Source: Lachnospiraceae bacterium (lineage in GTDB: Bacteria > Bacillota > Clostridia > Lachnospirales > Lachnospiraceae). From it: DNA of 64,000 bases. This document shows, piece after piece, positions 17,052 through 25,922 of this stretch. The translations under genes and the position numbers were made by a program. Position 1 is the first letter of the stretch. The number at the start of each line of letters is the position of its first letter. The notes below the pieces were generated by a model, which ran no database searches, was not told where the DNA came from, and saw only the letters and a list, made by a program, of their open reading frames with translations. The stretch is from contig JAFTPP010000013.1 of assembly GCA_017463255.1 (NCBI GenBank), positions 146,882-210,881 of the forward strand, given 5' to 3'.

Positions 17052-19577
17052 ATGAAAAGAAAAAGCCTATTACGATTCATATTATGTTTATTTGCAATGG
17101 GTACCGTGACTATTTTATCAGGCTGCAGAGGTAACATAGACACAGATGAAAGCACCGAAAGTGCAGAAATTACAGATAGCGAAGTCAAAGAAGAAAATAC
17201 CCAAAACAGTGTGGAACAAGAAGAGGCAATTATCGAGGTGCTCACCGGAACCGGTTGGTGGGATGGAGATGAGTCAAGTCAAGATTATGTGTTATCCGGT
17301 GACGGCTATATGGTATTTGAAATACATGCCGAAGCCGATAATGATGGCTCAGTCAACGCATATTGCGTAGAAGCGTATGACACAAAAGGACATTATCTTA
17401 CCACAACCTCAGATTCAACGGCTTGGTATGCAAATACTACAGGAGCGATATCGTCTGTAAATGGAGCGGCTTCTGCAGTACCCGGAGAAACCGTCAGGGT
17501 AATATTTACCCGTGAAGGTAATCAATATACGGTCGAGTATTTGGATGCCCAAACGGAAGAATATATTTTTGATAAGATTGTGGCTATAGAAGATGGCAAT
17601 TTTGAAAAAGAATTAAAGCTTCATGTAATGGCAGAAATCGGGACTTTTGAAGTTGCCATGGTAGAAGCCGGAACCGGTAAATATGTAAAACAGACAGAAA
17701 ATACAGACGCCATTGTCATGGAGGGCATGACAAGATTAGAAGTTACCGATGATGCAGGTGTAACAACATATCGGAAAAGAGCTTCGGTACATGACCCGTC
17801 AATCGTGGTAGGCTATATTAATGAGTCGGTCTATACAGGAAAAGAAAGAGTATTCGTTGCACAGAGCAATTCAAACAACAGGACAAAGGTGTACTTTGTA
17901 TTTGGTACATGTCTTTCTTTTGCCTATTCCAATGATTTGGAAAACTGGACAATATTCGAGAATAACCTAAGTACCGATTATGAGAGAATATTTGCCAAAG
18001 AAAAGGAATGGGCACAGGTAGGAAAGTCAGATTACAGCCTGTTTTGGAGTATTTGGGCACCGGATGTTATGTGGAATCCGGACTATGAGAATGAGAATGG
18101 AACAAAGGGTGCATGGATGATGTATGTGAGCATCAATGGGCCTGCATGTAATTCTGCGATTGCATTGCTTACTACAACGGACCTTGGAGGAGATTGGACT
18201 TATCGGGGAACCGTATTGTATTCGGGCTATTCAGAAAAGGGCACCACATTTGATTATACAAAAACCGATTATTTGAAGTATGCTGAGCTTGACCCGGATG
18301 GAACACTTCCGGACAGATACGTGACCCGTGCGTACTTAACTTCAGTGTCTGAAAAATATAATACGTGGAATGTAAAATATGCAGGACACGCCATAGACCC
18401 CATGGTATTTTTTGATGAAGAGGGAACTTTAAGGCTGATATATGGTTCATTTGCCGGCGGTATTTTTATGTTGGAAATAGACCCGGCTACCGGTTTTAGG
18501 AATGACAGGGTATATGAGCTTGATGCTTATACCGGAGACGGAACATTGTCAGATCCCTATTGCGGAATTAAGATTGCAGGTGGAAATGATATTTCTGTGG
18601 AAGGTGCTTATATTAAATATTGGAACGGAAAATATTATTTGTTTTTGTCGGTAGGAGGTTGCTATACTTATACCGGATACAATATGCGCGTTTTTTCATC
18701 CGAGAATGTGGAAGGAATTTATACAGATTATCTGGGAAACAGAGCCCTTGATGCAGGTGCTATAGATGGTAAATCCGGTGCCCGCCTTATGTTTAACTAT
18801 AAGTGGGATTGGAAGGAAAGAGCGCAACTGGCACAGGGGCATAACTCGGTATATTTAGATGAAAAGGGAGATATGTTTCTTTTTTACCATGAAAAGACAG
18901 ATAATGGTACGAATGACAATATTGTCAAAGTGCATCAGGTGTTTCTGACTTCATCCGGTGCGCCGGTGGTAGCACCATTTGAGTATTCCCGCACGGATGA
19001 AACGGATGTGGTATATTCCGAGGAAGAAATTGTGGGCGAATATGAGATCCTGTTACACACAACGACGGATTATGCAAATCTGAAATGTAACACAACATCA
19101 AAAGTCACACTCAATGCCAATCATACCATAACAGGTGACATAATCGGCAGGTGGAGATTGGAAAAGGGAACCTATAATGTTATTTTGACCTTTGATGAGG
19201 TTGAGTTTCATGGAAGGTTTTTAAAACAAACAATGGAAGATACCAATGTGGAGACTTTTTGCTTTACCACTATCAGTCAGGATTTGGCAACGGATGTGTT
19301 GTGGGGAGTAAAAGTTCCTTCTGATGCAGATTGTGTACGTCTGGCGATGGAGCATATGCCAAGTGTTGATAAAAAACTGAAAGATGGTATGACCTTGTCA
19401 ACAGAAGGAATACTAGGTACTCATATCACATGGTACTGCAATTCGGAATGTGTTTCTAAAGAGGGTGCGATTGTGGTGGCAGAAAATGAGGAAAAAGTTA
19501 CTATATATGCTGTGGTATCAAAAGGTGGGTATTACAGTGTGAAGAGTTATATTAACAGGGTGGTAACTTCACGATGA
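17052..19577 (+). CDS. GH43 family arabinanase/xylosidase-like lipoprotein
   Basis: An 841-residue exported lipoprotein with a type II signal peptide (lipobox LSGC, residues about 22-25). A jelly-roll-like region (about 55-215) precedes the five-bladed propeller. The GH43 catalytic residues are visible: base D248 in SVHDPSIV, pKa modulator D449 in GHAIDPMVF, and acid E517 in ISVEGAYIKYW. WAPDVMWNP is another family landmark. After the catalytic domain comes a GH43 C-terminal beta domain and a bacterial Ig-like tail. Probable substrates are arabinan or arabinoxylan fragments at the cell surface. The ribosome site lies inside the end of the kinase gene, so translational coupling is likely. Confidence 0.88.
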   Translation: MKRKSLLRFILCLFAMGTVTILSGCRGNIDTDESTESAEITDSEVKEENTQNSVEQEEAIIEVLTGTGWWDGDESSQDYVLSGDGYMVFEIHAEADNDGSVNAYCVEAYDTKGHYLTTTSDSTAWYANTTGAISSVNGAASAVPGETVRVIFTREGNQYTVEYLDAQTEEYIFDKIVAIEDGNFEKELKLHVMAEIGTFEVAMVEAGTGKYVKQTENTDAIVMEGMTRLEVTDDAGVTTYRKRASVHDPSIVVGYINESVYTGKERVFVAQSNSNNRTKVYFVFGTCLSFAYSNDLENWTIFENNLSTDYERIFAKEKEWAQVGKSDYSLFWSIWAPDVMWNPDYENENGTKGAWMMYVSINGPACNSAIALLTTTDLGGDWTYRGTVLYSGYSEKGTTFDYTKTDYLKYAELDPDGTLPDRYVTRAYLTSVSEKYNTWNVKYAGHAIDPMVFFDEEGTLRLIYGSFAGGIFMLEIDPATGFRNDRVYELDAYTGDGTLSDPYCGIKIAGGNDISVEGAYIKYWNGKYYLFLSVGGCYTYTGYNMRVFSSENVEGIYTDYLGNRALDAGAIDGKSGARLMFNYKWDWKERAQLAQGHNSVYLDEKGDMFLFYHEKTDNGTNDNIVKVHQVFLTSSGAPVVAPFEYSRTDETDVVYSEEEIVGEYEILLHTTTDYANLKCNTTSKVTLNANHTITGDIIGRWRLEKGTYNVILTFDEVEFHGRFLKQTMEDTNVETFCFTTISQDLATDVLWGVKVPSDADCVRLAMEHMPSVDKKLKDGMTLSTEGILGTHITWYCNSECVSKEGAIVVAENEEKVTIYAVVSKGGYYSVKSYINRVVTSR

Positions 19578-19642
19578 GATGACATACATCTAACGCTTAT
19601 GTGGTAGCTCTTTTAAATTCATAACTATAACGCATAAAAATG

Positions 19643-19680
19643 CCCTCTTTACTTCATTGGTCCGGTAAAGAGGGTACATT
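19643..19680 (+). terminator. Possible terminator after GH43 gene
   Basis: CCCTCTTTAC (19643-19652) pairs perfectly with GTAAAGAGGG (19665-19674). The following run is only moderately T-rich. The rest of 19578-19789 shows nothing else. Confidence 0.5.
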
Positions 19681-19789
19681 TCTATCATATTTTATTTCAA
19701 TTTAGATGCTACCTGCTTGTCAGCCACCTGCTCAAAATTAATGGTGTTATTTTATCATAGCAAAAATAGTATCTAAAAACATTGCTTTT

Positions 19790-19798
19790 TGCTATAAT
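19790..19798 (+). promoter_or_regulatory. Extended -10 promoter for GNAT gene
   Basis: TGCTATAAT at 19790-19798 is a perfect extended -10 (TGnTATAAT) with no good -35. It places the transcript start near 19805, so the ATG candidates at 19797 and upstream cannot be used, and the gene must start at 19833. Confidence 0.6.
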
Positions 19799-19832
19799 GA
19801 AACAGATTATAAGTATAGCGGAGGCTGTAAGA

Positions 19833-20723
19833 ATGATAAAAAAGATATATAAAGACGATAGTTCGGCATTAAGTTCATTCAATGAACTTACCAGAAAAAC
19901 TTTTTGGTTTGATTTTGTAAACTGGCATTTAGCAGGGCACTTCAGTGACATGTATGTTCCCCATGTGATAATGGACGGTGAAAAAGTAGTTTCGAATGTA
20001 TCTGTCAACCGTATGCAATTTGATATGGGTGGAGTTATTAAGAATTTTATACAGCTTGGAACAGTAATGACGGACGAAGCGTACAGAGGTCAGGGACTGA
20101 ATCAGAAGATTATGGAGTTCATTTTACAGGAATATAAGGATAAAGTGGACGGAATATATCTTTTTGGTAATGATAGCGTACTGAATTATTATCCGAAGTT
20201 TGGCTTTGAGCCGTGTGAGGAGTATGAATACTATTTTCCGTATAAAAAGGAAAATGATGTAATGCCGTATTCCATGGAGAAGGTGGACCTGACGGATGAT
20301 GCGCAGGCTAAAAAAGTCTATGCCGTTTTAGAAAACTATTCTAAGAATCCTAATGTGCCAAATGAAAATGATGCAATGTATATGAGTGAAAATATCGGAT
20401 TATATCATTTTTGGATGGATTCGGAATACGCAGATCATATTTACTACTTACCGGAATGTAATGCTTATGTGGTGGCAGCAGTAGATAATGACAGATTATA
20501 TATTCATCAGATTATCGGAAAAGAAAGGGTTATACCGGAAAGATTGGCTAAGTCATTTAATGATGATTTTTCAGAGGTAGTATTAGGATATACACCGGTA
20601 CATAAGGAAGGACTTAGTGTAAGAAAACATAAAGAGGAAGACTGTACCTTATTTATTATGGGACAGGAATTAGAATGTGTGAGCAAAAAGCAGATGATGT
20701 TTCCTGTTTTGTCACATGCGTAA
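19833..20723 (+). CDS. GNAT-family N-acetyltransferase
   Basis: A 296-residue cytoplasmic protein. Residues about 60-130 form the acetyl-CoA-binding core, with IQLGTVMTDEAYRGQGLNQKI (motif A: the R-G-Q-G pyrophosphate loop) and a following FGNDSVLNYYPKFGFEPCEE. The C-terminal half is a second domain, similar in layout to Eis-type proteins, with unknown substrate. GCGGAGG lies 8 bases before the chosen ATG. The next gene starts 14 bases after the stop, so the two may be co-transcribed. Confidence 0.85.
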   Translation: MIKKIYKDDSSALSSFNELTRKTFWFDFVNWHLAGHFSDMYVPHVIMDGEKVVSNVSVNRMQFDMGGVIKNFIQLGTVMTDEAYRGQGLNQKIMEFILQEYKDKVDGIYLFGNDSVLNYYPKFGFEPCEEYEYYFPYKKENDVMPYSMEKVDLTDDAQAKKVYAVLENYSKNPNVPNENDAMYMSENIGLYHFWMDSEYADHIYYLPECNAYVVAAVDNDRLYIHQIIGKERVIPERLAKSFNDDFSEVVLGYTPVHKEGLSVRKHKEEDCTLFIMGQELECVSKKQMMFPVLSHA

Positions 20724-20737
20724 AGAGGTTGGGCAGG

Positions 20738-21448
20738 ATGAAGATTGAAGAAATTAATATTAAACAAGTAATGGATAAATTAGGTGAGGTTCCCAGAATA
20801 TATCAAGTAGAAGCTCAGTTTCAATTTGAACTGGCGTGGGAATTACAGAAATTAATAGGTGATGACGGACAAGTTCTACTGGAGGTAGGAATGTGTACAC
20901 GCAAAGCCAATGCCGAAAAAAAAGTAAAACGCAAACGATTCTATTCTGATATTATCTTAAAGGGAAATGATAATAGTTATATAGTAATAGAATTAAAATA
21001 TAAAAAGAAAGCAGCGGTTATTAACGGTATTGAATTGACAAGCGACTACGCTTCAGATGAAGGGCGTTATGATTATTTATGGGACATCAGAAGAATAGAA
21101 TTATTAAAAGAATGTAACAATGACGACTACGAGTATACTAGGAATTTAGGAAGTTTTCGCGGAGGGTATGCAATTATTCTCACAAATGATATGGGATATT
21201 GGAATAAAATCAGGGATAAGGAAGGGAAGACAGTAGATGCACTGTTCACAATTGGTGATGGTGATAGTATTCAAGGGCGTGTAGATTGGAATGTGGATAT
21301 AAAAAAACCATGGATGAAATCCAGACCTGCATTTGAGCTTTCAAATAGTTATTGTTTTGAGTGGCTTCCATATTATGGTGCGGATAAGGAAGCATCCAAA
21401 GAGGAAACATGCACGTTTAAGTATCTTATAACGAAAATAGATGCATAA
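20738..21448 (+). CDS. PD-(D/E)XK nuclease-like protein of unknown function
   Basis: A 236-residue protein. RFYSDIILKGNDNSYIVIELKYKK fits the restriction-endonuclease-fold pattern: an Asp in the first strand (SDIIL) followed after about 12 residues by E-x-K in the next (ELKYK). An earlier Glu (LLEVG) could complete the site. The remaining helices and RGGYAIILTND match the general fold, but I recognise no named family. The ATG at 20738 follows AGAGGTTGGGCAGG; a longer frame from 20675 overlaps the acetyltransferase. Nuclease activity is inferred from the motif only. It sits just upstream of the DUF3990/XRE pair, separated by that pair's promoter. Confidence 0.55.
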   Translation: MKIEEINIKQVMDKLGEVPRIYQVEAQFQFELAWELQKLIGDDGQVLLEVGMCTRKANAEKKVKRKRFYSDIILKGNDNSYIVIELKYKKKAAVINGIELTSDYASDEGRYDYLWDIRRIELLKECNNDDYEYTRNLGSFRGGYAIILTNDMGYWNKIRDKEGKTVDALFTIGDGDSIQGRVDWNVDIKKPWMKSRPAFELSNSYCFEWLPYYGADKEASKEETCTFKYLITKIDA

Positions 21449-21467
21449 GAAAAGGAACAAAAACTAA

Positions 21468-21520
21468 TATCACCACAGTGATACTAAAATGTTGACAAAA
21501 GTATCACTGTGGTGATACTT
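21468..21520 (+). promoter_or_regulatory. Palindromic operator overlapping promoter of the DUF3990/XRE operon
   Basis: TATCACCACAGTGATACT (21468-21485) and AGTATCACTGTGGTGATA (21500-21517) are perfect 18-bp inverted copies. Each arm is itself a dyad, ATCAC-CACA-GTGAT. A -35 TTGACA lies between the arms at 21492-21497, and GATACT at 21514-21519 (16-base spacer) is a usable -10, so the right arm covers the promoter spacer. This is the layout expected for autorepression by the XRE protein encoded in the operon. Confidence 0.75.
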
Positions 21521-21548
21521 TTATATTAAGAGAAATGGAGGCCGAAAC

Positions 21549-22241
21549 ATGGATAAACGGATTACGATATATCATGGTTCTGAGAAAATAGTGGAACAAC
21601 CAAAGTTTGGTGAAGGAAAAAAGAATAACGATTTCGGTCTCGGTTTTTATTGTACCGCAAGCGAGGATTTGGCAAAAGAGTGGGCGGTATCATCCCTTCG
21701 TGATGGATTTGCTAACCGATACACACTGGATACGGAATATTTGAATATTTTGAATTTGAACAGTCCCGATTACACCATACTAAACTGGATAGCTATTTTA
21801 GTAGAGCACCGCCTGTTTCCTGTTAAAACGCCTATTGCAGGTAGGGCAAAGAAATATTTAGTGGAACATTTTGGCGTTAATGTGAATGCATTTGATTTGA
21901 TTAAAGGTTATCGTGCAGATGACTCCTATTTTGATTATGCAGAGTTGTTTCTTAACAATGGTATTTCGATAGAACAGCTGTCCCGTGCAATGCACCTTGG
22001 GAAATTAGGGGAACAGATTGTAATTAAGTCCAAGTATGCTTTTTCTATGTTGAAATATGAGGGCTTTGATATTGCTACGAAAAACCAATATTATGTTCTG
22101 CGCAAAGCCAGAGATGATGAGGCGAATCAGCTTTATTTTCAAATGTTGGAGGAAGAGACGGATGGTTTGTACATTCAGGATATTATGAGGGGAGGCATTA
22201 AAAATGATGATCCGCGCATACCAAGAAACATATCTGAGTAA
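21549..22241 (+). CDS. DUF3990 protein, probable toxin of a toxin-antitoxin pair
   Basis: A 230-residue protein matching DUF3990: ITIYHGSEKIVEQPKF, then NDFGLGFYCTASEDLAKEWA and KYEGFDIATKNQYYVLR. The H-G-S strand and the GFYCT strand resemble the NAD-binding core of ADP-ribosyltransferases, and I recall DUF3990 being placed near that fold; this is not shown directly by the sequence. GGAGG lies 6 bases before the ATG. It overlaps the next gene by 38 bases. The order (toxin first, XRE second), the overlap and the palindromic promoter make a toxin-antitoxin role likely. Confidence 0.75.
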   Translation: MDKRITIYHGSEKIVEQPKFGEGKKNNDFGLGFYCTASEDLAKEWAVSSLRDGFANRYTLDTEYLNILNLNSPDYTILNWIAILVEHRLFPVKTPIAGRAKKYLVEHFGVNVNAFDLIKGYRADDSYFDYAELFLNNGISIEQLSRAMHLGKLGEQIVIKSKYAFSMLKYEGFDIATKNQYYVLRKARDDEANQLYFQMLEEETDGLYIQDIMRGGIKNDDPRIPRNISE

Positions 22242-22854
22242 GGCACAGTCAGTGTTGGGAGAAGCCTTTGATTATGCAGTGAATACTTGTGGCATTGCGG
22301 GCACTGATTTTGTAAAGCTCTTTACTGCGAGTTCTGTCAGCAAGAAAATGGAGAATGGGGAGCCTGCTTATCTTGCGGGAAAAAGTGGCATTGAACTTGT
22401 GGTGGAAATCATTGTAGAAACCAAAAACCAAAGACTTCAAATAGATCCTCAGGTGAATTATAATCGTTCTAAAGAGTATTGGATTGGATGGGCAGTGGCT
22501 TATTATCAGTGGTATTCAAGCAGAAAATATCATGATATTTTCATAGCAAATTCCTTTGAAGAGTTGCAGAAGATGTATTACACTCTCCATGAGGCAGATA
22601 TATCTAAGTTTGCTGACATTGTGGAATCCCGCATGAAGGATTATTTTCCTGAGACTAATTTAAAGCGTATCCGTACAGCCTATGGGTGTACACAGGCTGA
22701 ATTGGCAAAACGTTCGGGAGTAAGCCTCCGTTCCATTCAAATGTATGAGCAAAGAAATAAAAACATTAACAAAGCAAGTGTGGACACTCTGTATCGCCTT
22801 GCAAAAGTTTTAGGTTGTACAATGGAAGATTTGATTGAATTATCCCAGCAGTAG
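22204..22854 (+). CDS. XRE-family antitoxin-like protein with N-terminal partner domain
   Basis: A 216-residue protein. Residues about 150-215 are an XRE helix-turn-helix: LKRIRTAYGCTQAELAKRSG, then VSLRSIQMYEQRNKNINKAS. The first 140 residues form a separate domain of unknown family containing YWIGWAVAYYQWYSSRKYHD; I infer that it binds or neutralises the upstream DUF3990 protein. GGGGAGG precedes the ATG at 22204 (another ATG follows at once). The helix-turn-helix probably recognises the ATCAC/GTGAT palindrome at 21468. Its stop codon lies inside the terminator hairpin. Confidence 0.75.
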   Translation: MMIRAYQETYLSKAQSVLGEAFDYAVNTCGIAGTDFVKLFTASSVSKKMENGEPAYLAGKSGIELVVEIIVETKNQRLQIDPQVNYNRSKEYWIGWAVAYYQWYSSRKYHDIFIANSFEELQKMYYTLHEADISKFADIVESRMKDYFPETNLKRIRTAYGCTQAELAKRSGVSLRSIQMYEQRNKNINKASVDTLYRLAKVLGCTMEDLIELSQQ

Positions 22855-22875
22855 TCATGCGATTACTGCTTTTTT
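22847..22875 (+). terminator. Rho-independent terminator after XRE gene
   Basis: AGCAGTAGTC (22847-22856) pairs with GATTACTGCT (22861-22870, one G-T pair), with a 4-base loop and six Ts. It closely resembles the terminators inside the direct repeats at 25717 and 32924. Confidence 0.85.
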
Positions 22876-22883
22876 CGTGTTGA

Positions 22884-22912
22884 TTGAAAAAGTGATTGCA
22901 ATATAGTAAAAT
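22884..22912 (+). promoter_or_regulatory. Promoter of glycosyltransferase gene
   Basis: TTGAAA at 22884-22889, a 17-base spacer and TAAAAT at 22907-22912, 32 bases before the ATG, immediately after the preceding terminator. Confidence 0.65.
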
Positions 22913-22944
22913 TAGGCGATGAGATAAAAAGCGAGGCGTGTGCG

Positions 22945-24501
22945 ATGAAGAAGATTTTAAAAGAAAACCGGTTTTTTGCATGTATATGTGTGGTCATGAG
23001 TATCTACTATTTGTACAGATTATTTGCGATTACGCCATGGTATGATGAAGTGTATACATATTTGTCTTTTATTGACAAAGGTTTCTTTTTTTCAATCACA
23101 CATTGGCCCCTTCCCAATAATCATATTCTTTTTTCGGCGCTATCCTCTTTTTTAAGACCTGCCGGAGTATATATTGCGTTGCGAGGAATCTCTTACCTGT
23201 CTGCAGTTGGAACTCTGATACTCTTGTATATGTTTTTAAAAAAGGTATTCGGCAAGGGCGTAGCAACTGTTGGAGTGATGCTTTATACAGTGTTACATTC
23301 TGTTAATGTGTTAGCCGTTCAGGGAAGAGGTTACTCTTTTGCTACATTTTGCTTCATGTTGTCTATTTATTCTGTATATCAGATTGTGTGGAACCATGAA
23401 AAAGCGAAAAGATTCTATATATTGTTTTCACTCAGTTTATTTATGGGATTGTATACATTGGTTTCCAGTGTGTATTGGGTTATGGTTGTCTGCGCATGCG
23501 GCGGTTTGATGCTATTAATTCAGAAAAGATACAAAGAATTTTGGAAATTGGTGTTATATGCATTGTTGGCGGCAGTAGTTACATTCTTAGCATATTCCAT
23601 CGTTTGGCTTGCAATCGGTTCTAATATGCTTATTGATACGAATGAGCTGTATATGCAGGAAAGCCATGTTAGCATGATACTTAAAAATCCGTTCCTCTGT
23701 TTAGCGGAAGGATTTCAATTAATGGCGAATAATCCTTATATGCAAGGATTTGACAGCAGAAGTGTTTTCTTAAATGATTTTGTATATTTTGGAAGGACTA
23801 TTTTGGGTAGCTTTTTCAATGTGCAGAGCAGTGTTTTATGGTATGCATTTACTGTTATCGTACTTGCACTTAGTGTTTTGTGCGTAGTTATAGCGGTAAA
23901 ACAATTTGCCAATAAGGAGAAAAAAGATATGCAAGGTACTTGTTTTGCCTTGGCATTATCAGGCTTAGGATTTTTAGTTATATTTTTTGTTTTGTTTGTG
24001 CAGTGCGCATATCCTTTTACCAGAGTGTTTTCTTTTGTAGGAATTCTTTTGGCAATACAAGCCGGTTTGTTTATTCATTGGCTGCAACAGTTATGTGAGA
24101 GATTTTATAAAAACAATAGAGTCAATGTTATCATCAGTGGTTTGATGGCAGTAGGATGTATTTGTCTTTTGCTAAGTCCTAATTACAACAAGGGATACAG
24201 TAGTTTAGATGATAATGCCTATGATGCCATAGAGCATATTGAGTGGAACGGGGTAGAGTCTTATGCTGCAAGTGATGTATTCATAAACCAGCAGATACAG
24301 TATCATTGTATCATGGGGGACAACATGAAGTTGCAAGAAGACAGAGTGGCACCTCAGATTGTCTTTGTAAAAAAGGATAGCGGGTTAGAATCATGGAGTA
24401 ATCTGATTGTTGATTTTGAGGTTTACGGACTAGACCAAAGAGCAGTACTTTATGAGAATGGCGACTATATTGTGTATGGGAAAGGGAAGCAAGAAGAATA
24501 A
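22945..24501 (+). CDS. GT-C type (family 39/ArnT-like) membrane glycosyltransferase
   Basis: A 518-residue integral membrane protein with about ten transmembrane helices (first at about 9-28) and a C-terminal extracytoplasmic domain (about 420-518). The first outer loop has PWYDEVYTYL, with the acidic pair D34-E35 that in GT-C enzymes of the PMT/ArnT type supplies the catalytic aspartate. It aligns colinearly with the paralogue at 33336 through the N-terminal third (VALRGISWL versus IALRGISYL; GTLILLY in both; LAVQGQGYS versus LAVQGRGYS). It probably transfers sugar from a polyprenyl-phosphate carrier to an unknown acceptor. It is followed by a 52-base gap and the S41-like gene. Confidence 0.75.
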   Translation: MKKILKENRFFACICVVMSIYYLYRLFAITPWYDEVYTYLSFIDKGFFFSITHWPLPNNHILFSALSSFLRPAGVYIALRGISYLSAVGTLILLYMFLKKVFGKGVATVGVMLYTVLHSVNVLAVQGRGYSFATFCFMLSIYSVYQIVWNHEKAKRFYILFSLSLFMGLYTLVSSVYWVMVVCACGGLMLLIQKRYKEFWKLVLYALLAAVVTFLAYSIVWLAIGSNMLIDTNELYMQESHVSMILKNPFLCLAEGFQLMANNPYMQGFDSRSVFLNDFVYFGRTILGSFFNVQSSVLWYAFTVIVLALSVLCVVIAVKQFANKEKKDMQGTCFALALSGLGFLVIFFVLFVQCAYPFTRVFSFVGILLAIQAGLFIHWLQQLCERFYKNNRVNVIISGLMAVGCICLLLSPNYNKGYSSLDDNAYDAIEHIEWNGVESYAASDVFINQQIQYHCIMGDNMKLQEDRVAPQIVFVKKDSGLESWSNLIVDFEVYGLDQRAVLYENGDYIVYGKGKQEE

Positions 24502-24553
24502 TATAGATTTTAGTATAATGGAATGAGGTTTTGAAAATTAGGTAGGTGTATCA

Positions 24554-25702
24554 ATGGGAGCAAATGACTATAAAGAAGACCTGGAATATTTATATTCAGC
24601 ATTAATAACCCATCCGTCGATAATGAGGGGAGAGAAGAATGCAGCTGAATTGGAATCATTATACCTAACCAACTGTGAAAGGGTGCATGACTATGTTAGT
24701 TTGATCGATGCAGCAACGGAATTAACAGTTTTTTTCTGTGATGGACACACGAATATCGAGATTCCCTATACGGTAAATGATTTATGCTTAAATCTCAAAT
24801 GTTGTTGGGATGGAGTTAAGAGTGACAATCTGATCATGGAACAAGGGTATGAGGAAATCCCGGAGCGTGCACGGATCATGAGCGTGGAAGGAATGCCGAT
24901 AGAAGAATTGGTGGAGGCTCTTGCAAATAGGATACCTCATGAAAATATCTATTTGGTAAAGAGTAGGATGACAAGCTATCCATATCAAAATTATCACATG
25001 TTTAGTGAAATGAATCTAAAGAGACTGTTTGGTGAAAAAGAGTCGTACTCTGTTACTTTTGCGTCAGATGGCAAACTGGTAAAAAAGGATATTCCATTGA
25101 AGTCATATGATGGTTTTTTAGAATTTGCGCCGGACGAGGAATTTCTTGCATATGAAATCAATGACGATACAGTTATTATGTATTTAAGATCCTGTATCTG
25201 TAATGAAAAATATAAGCAGACATTAAGAGAGGTAGCGGCTCTTTGCAATACAAAGAACATCAGCAGATTTGTCTTGGATTTAAGCGATAATATGGGCGGG
25301 GATTCTTCCGTTATTGATGAGTTTATAAAGTATACAAAGGTAGAAAAATATCGACGCTATGAGATGACAGATTTTTCTTCCGGGGAGGAAAGAAAGATAA
25401 CAAATAGGGAAGAGGTTGTGGAGAATCAGAAACAGGATTTCTTGTTACCTGAAAAGATTTTCTGTAAGGTTTCCCATCATACATTTAGCAGTGCCAGAAC
25501 ATTTGCAGTTACTTTGAAAGATAATGGTATTGCAACGATTTTAGGTCTCCCAACCGGTGGAAAGCCTAACTCATATGGTATGCCAAAGAAAATGAGTATG
25601 CCGAGAACGGGTATCCGTTTTAGAGTTTCCAGATGTTCTTTTTTACGCCCGGACGCAAGCAGGGATGAGGAAATTGCGTTGCTGCCGGAGATTACAGAAT
25701 AG
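24554..25702 (+). CDS. S41-family peptidase-like protein, no export signal
   Basis: A 382-residue protein. The C-terminal domain follows the S41 (tail-specific protease) pattern: FVLDLSDNMGGDSSV for the LDLR.N.GG strand, HHTFSSARTFAVTLKDNG containing the presumptive nucleophile Ser, and LGLPTGGKPNSYG after it. The N-terminal half is helical with a DGHTNI segment also typical of S41 relatives. No signal peptide or membrane segment is visible, so it should be cytoplasmic, unusual for a processing protease. Assigning Ser/Lys catalytic residues needs an alignment. It ends 14 bases before the left copy of the 206-bp direct repeat. Confidence 0.7.
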   Translation: MGANDYKEDLEYLYSALITHPSIMRGEKNAAELESLYLTNCERVHDYVSLIDAATELTVFFCDGHTNIEIPYTVNDLCLNLKCCWDGVKSDNLIMEQGYEEIPERARIMSVEGMPIEELVEALANRIPHENIYLVKSRMTSYPYQNYHMFSEMNLKRLFGEKESYSVTFASDGKLVKKDIPLKSYDGFLEFAPDEEFLAYEINDDTVIMYLRSCICNEKYKQTLREVAALCNTKNISRFVLDLSDNMGGDSSVIDEFIKYTKVEKYRRYEMTDFSSGEERKITNREEVVENQKQDFLLPEKIFCKVSHHTFSSARTFAVTLKDNGIATILGLPTGGKPNSYGMPKKMSMPRTGIRFRVSRCSFLRPDASRDEEIALLPEITE

Positions 25703-25716
25703 CAATAAAGTTCTAA

Positions 25717-25922
25717 GCAGTAATCGTAGTCATACGATTGCTGCTTTTTTCATAGGATGTATAAACAAGTTATCAGAGGCACTATGGTGAATGGTTACAA
25801 TCTGTACAAAAGAGTTCAAATCGAGGAGCGGGCTATGGAAATTGCAAATTATATCATTGAAAATAAAGCAACAGTCAGACAGACCGCAAAGGAATTCGGA
25901 GTTAGTAAGAGTACCGTACATA
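25717..25922. repeat. Left copy of 206-bp direct repeat (terminator plus 5' spoIIID)
   Basis: Bases 25717-25922 match 32924-33129 at 204 of 206 positions with no gaps (differences at 25825 G/A and 25915 C/G). The copy contains a terminator (GCAGTAATCGTA / TACGATTGCTGC, loop GTCA, T6 at 25745-25750) serving the S41 gene, then the start of spoIIID up to the second helix of its HTH. Sequence to the left and right is unrelated in the two places. Recombination between the copies would remove 7,207 bp. Confidence 0.93.
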
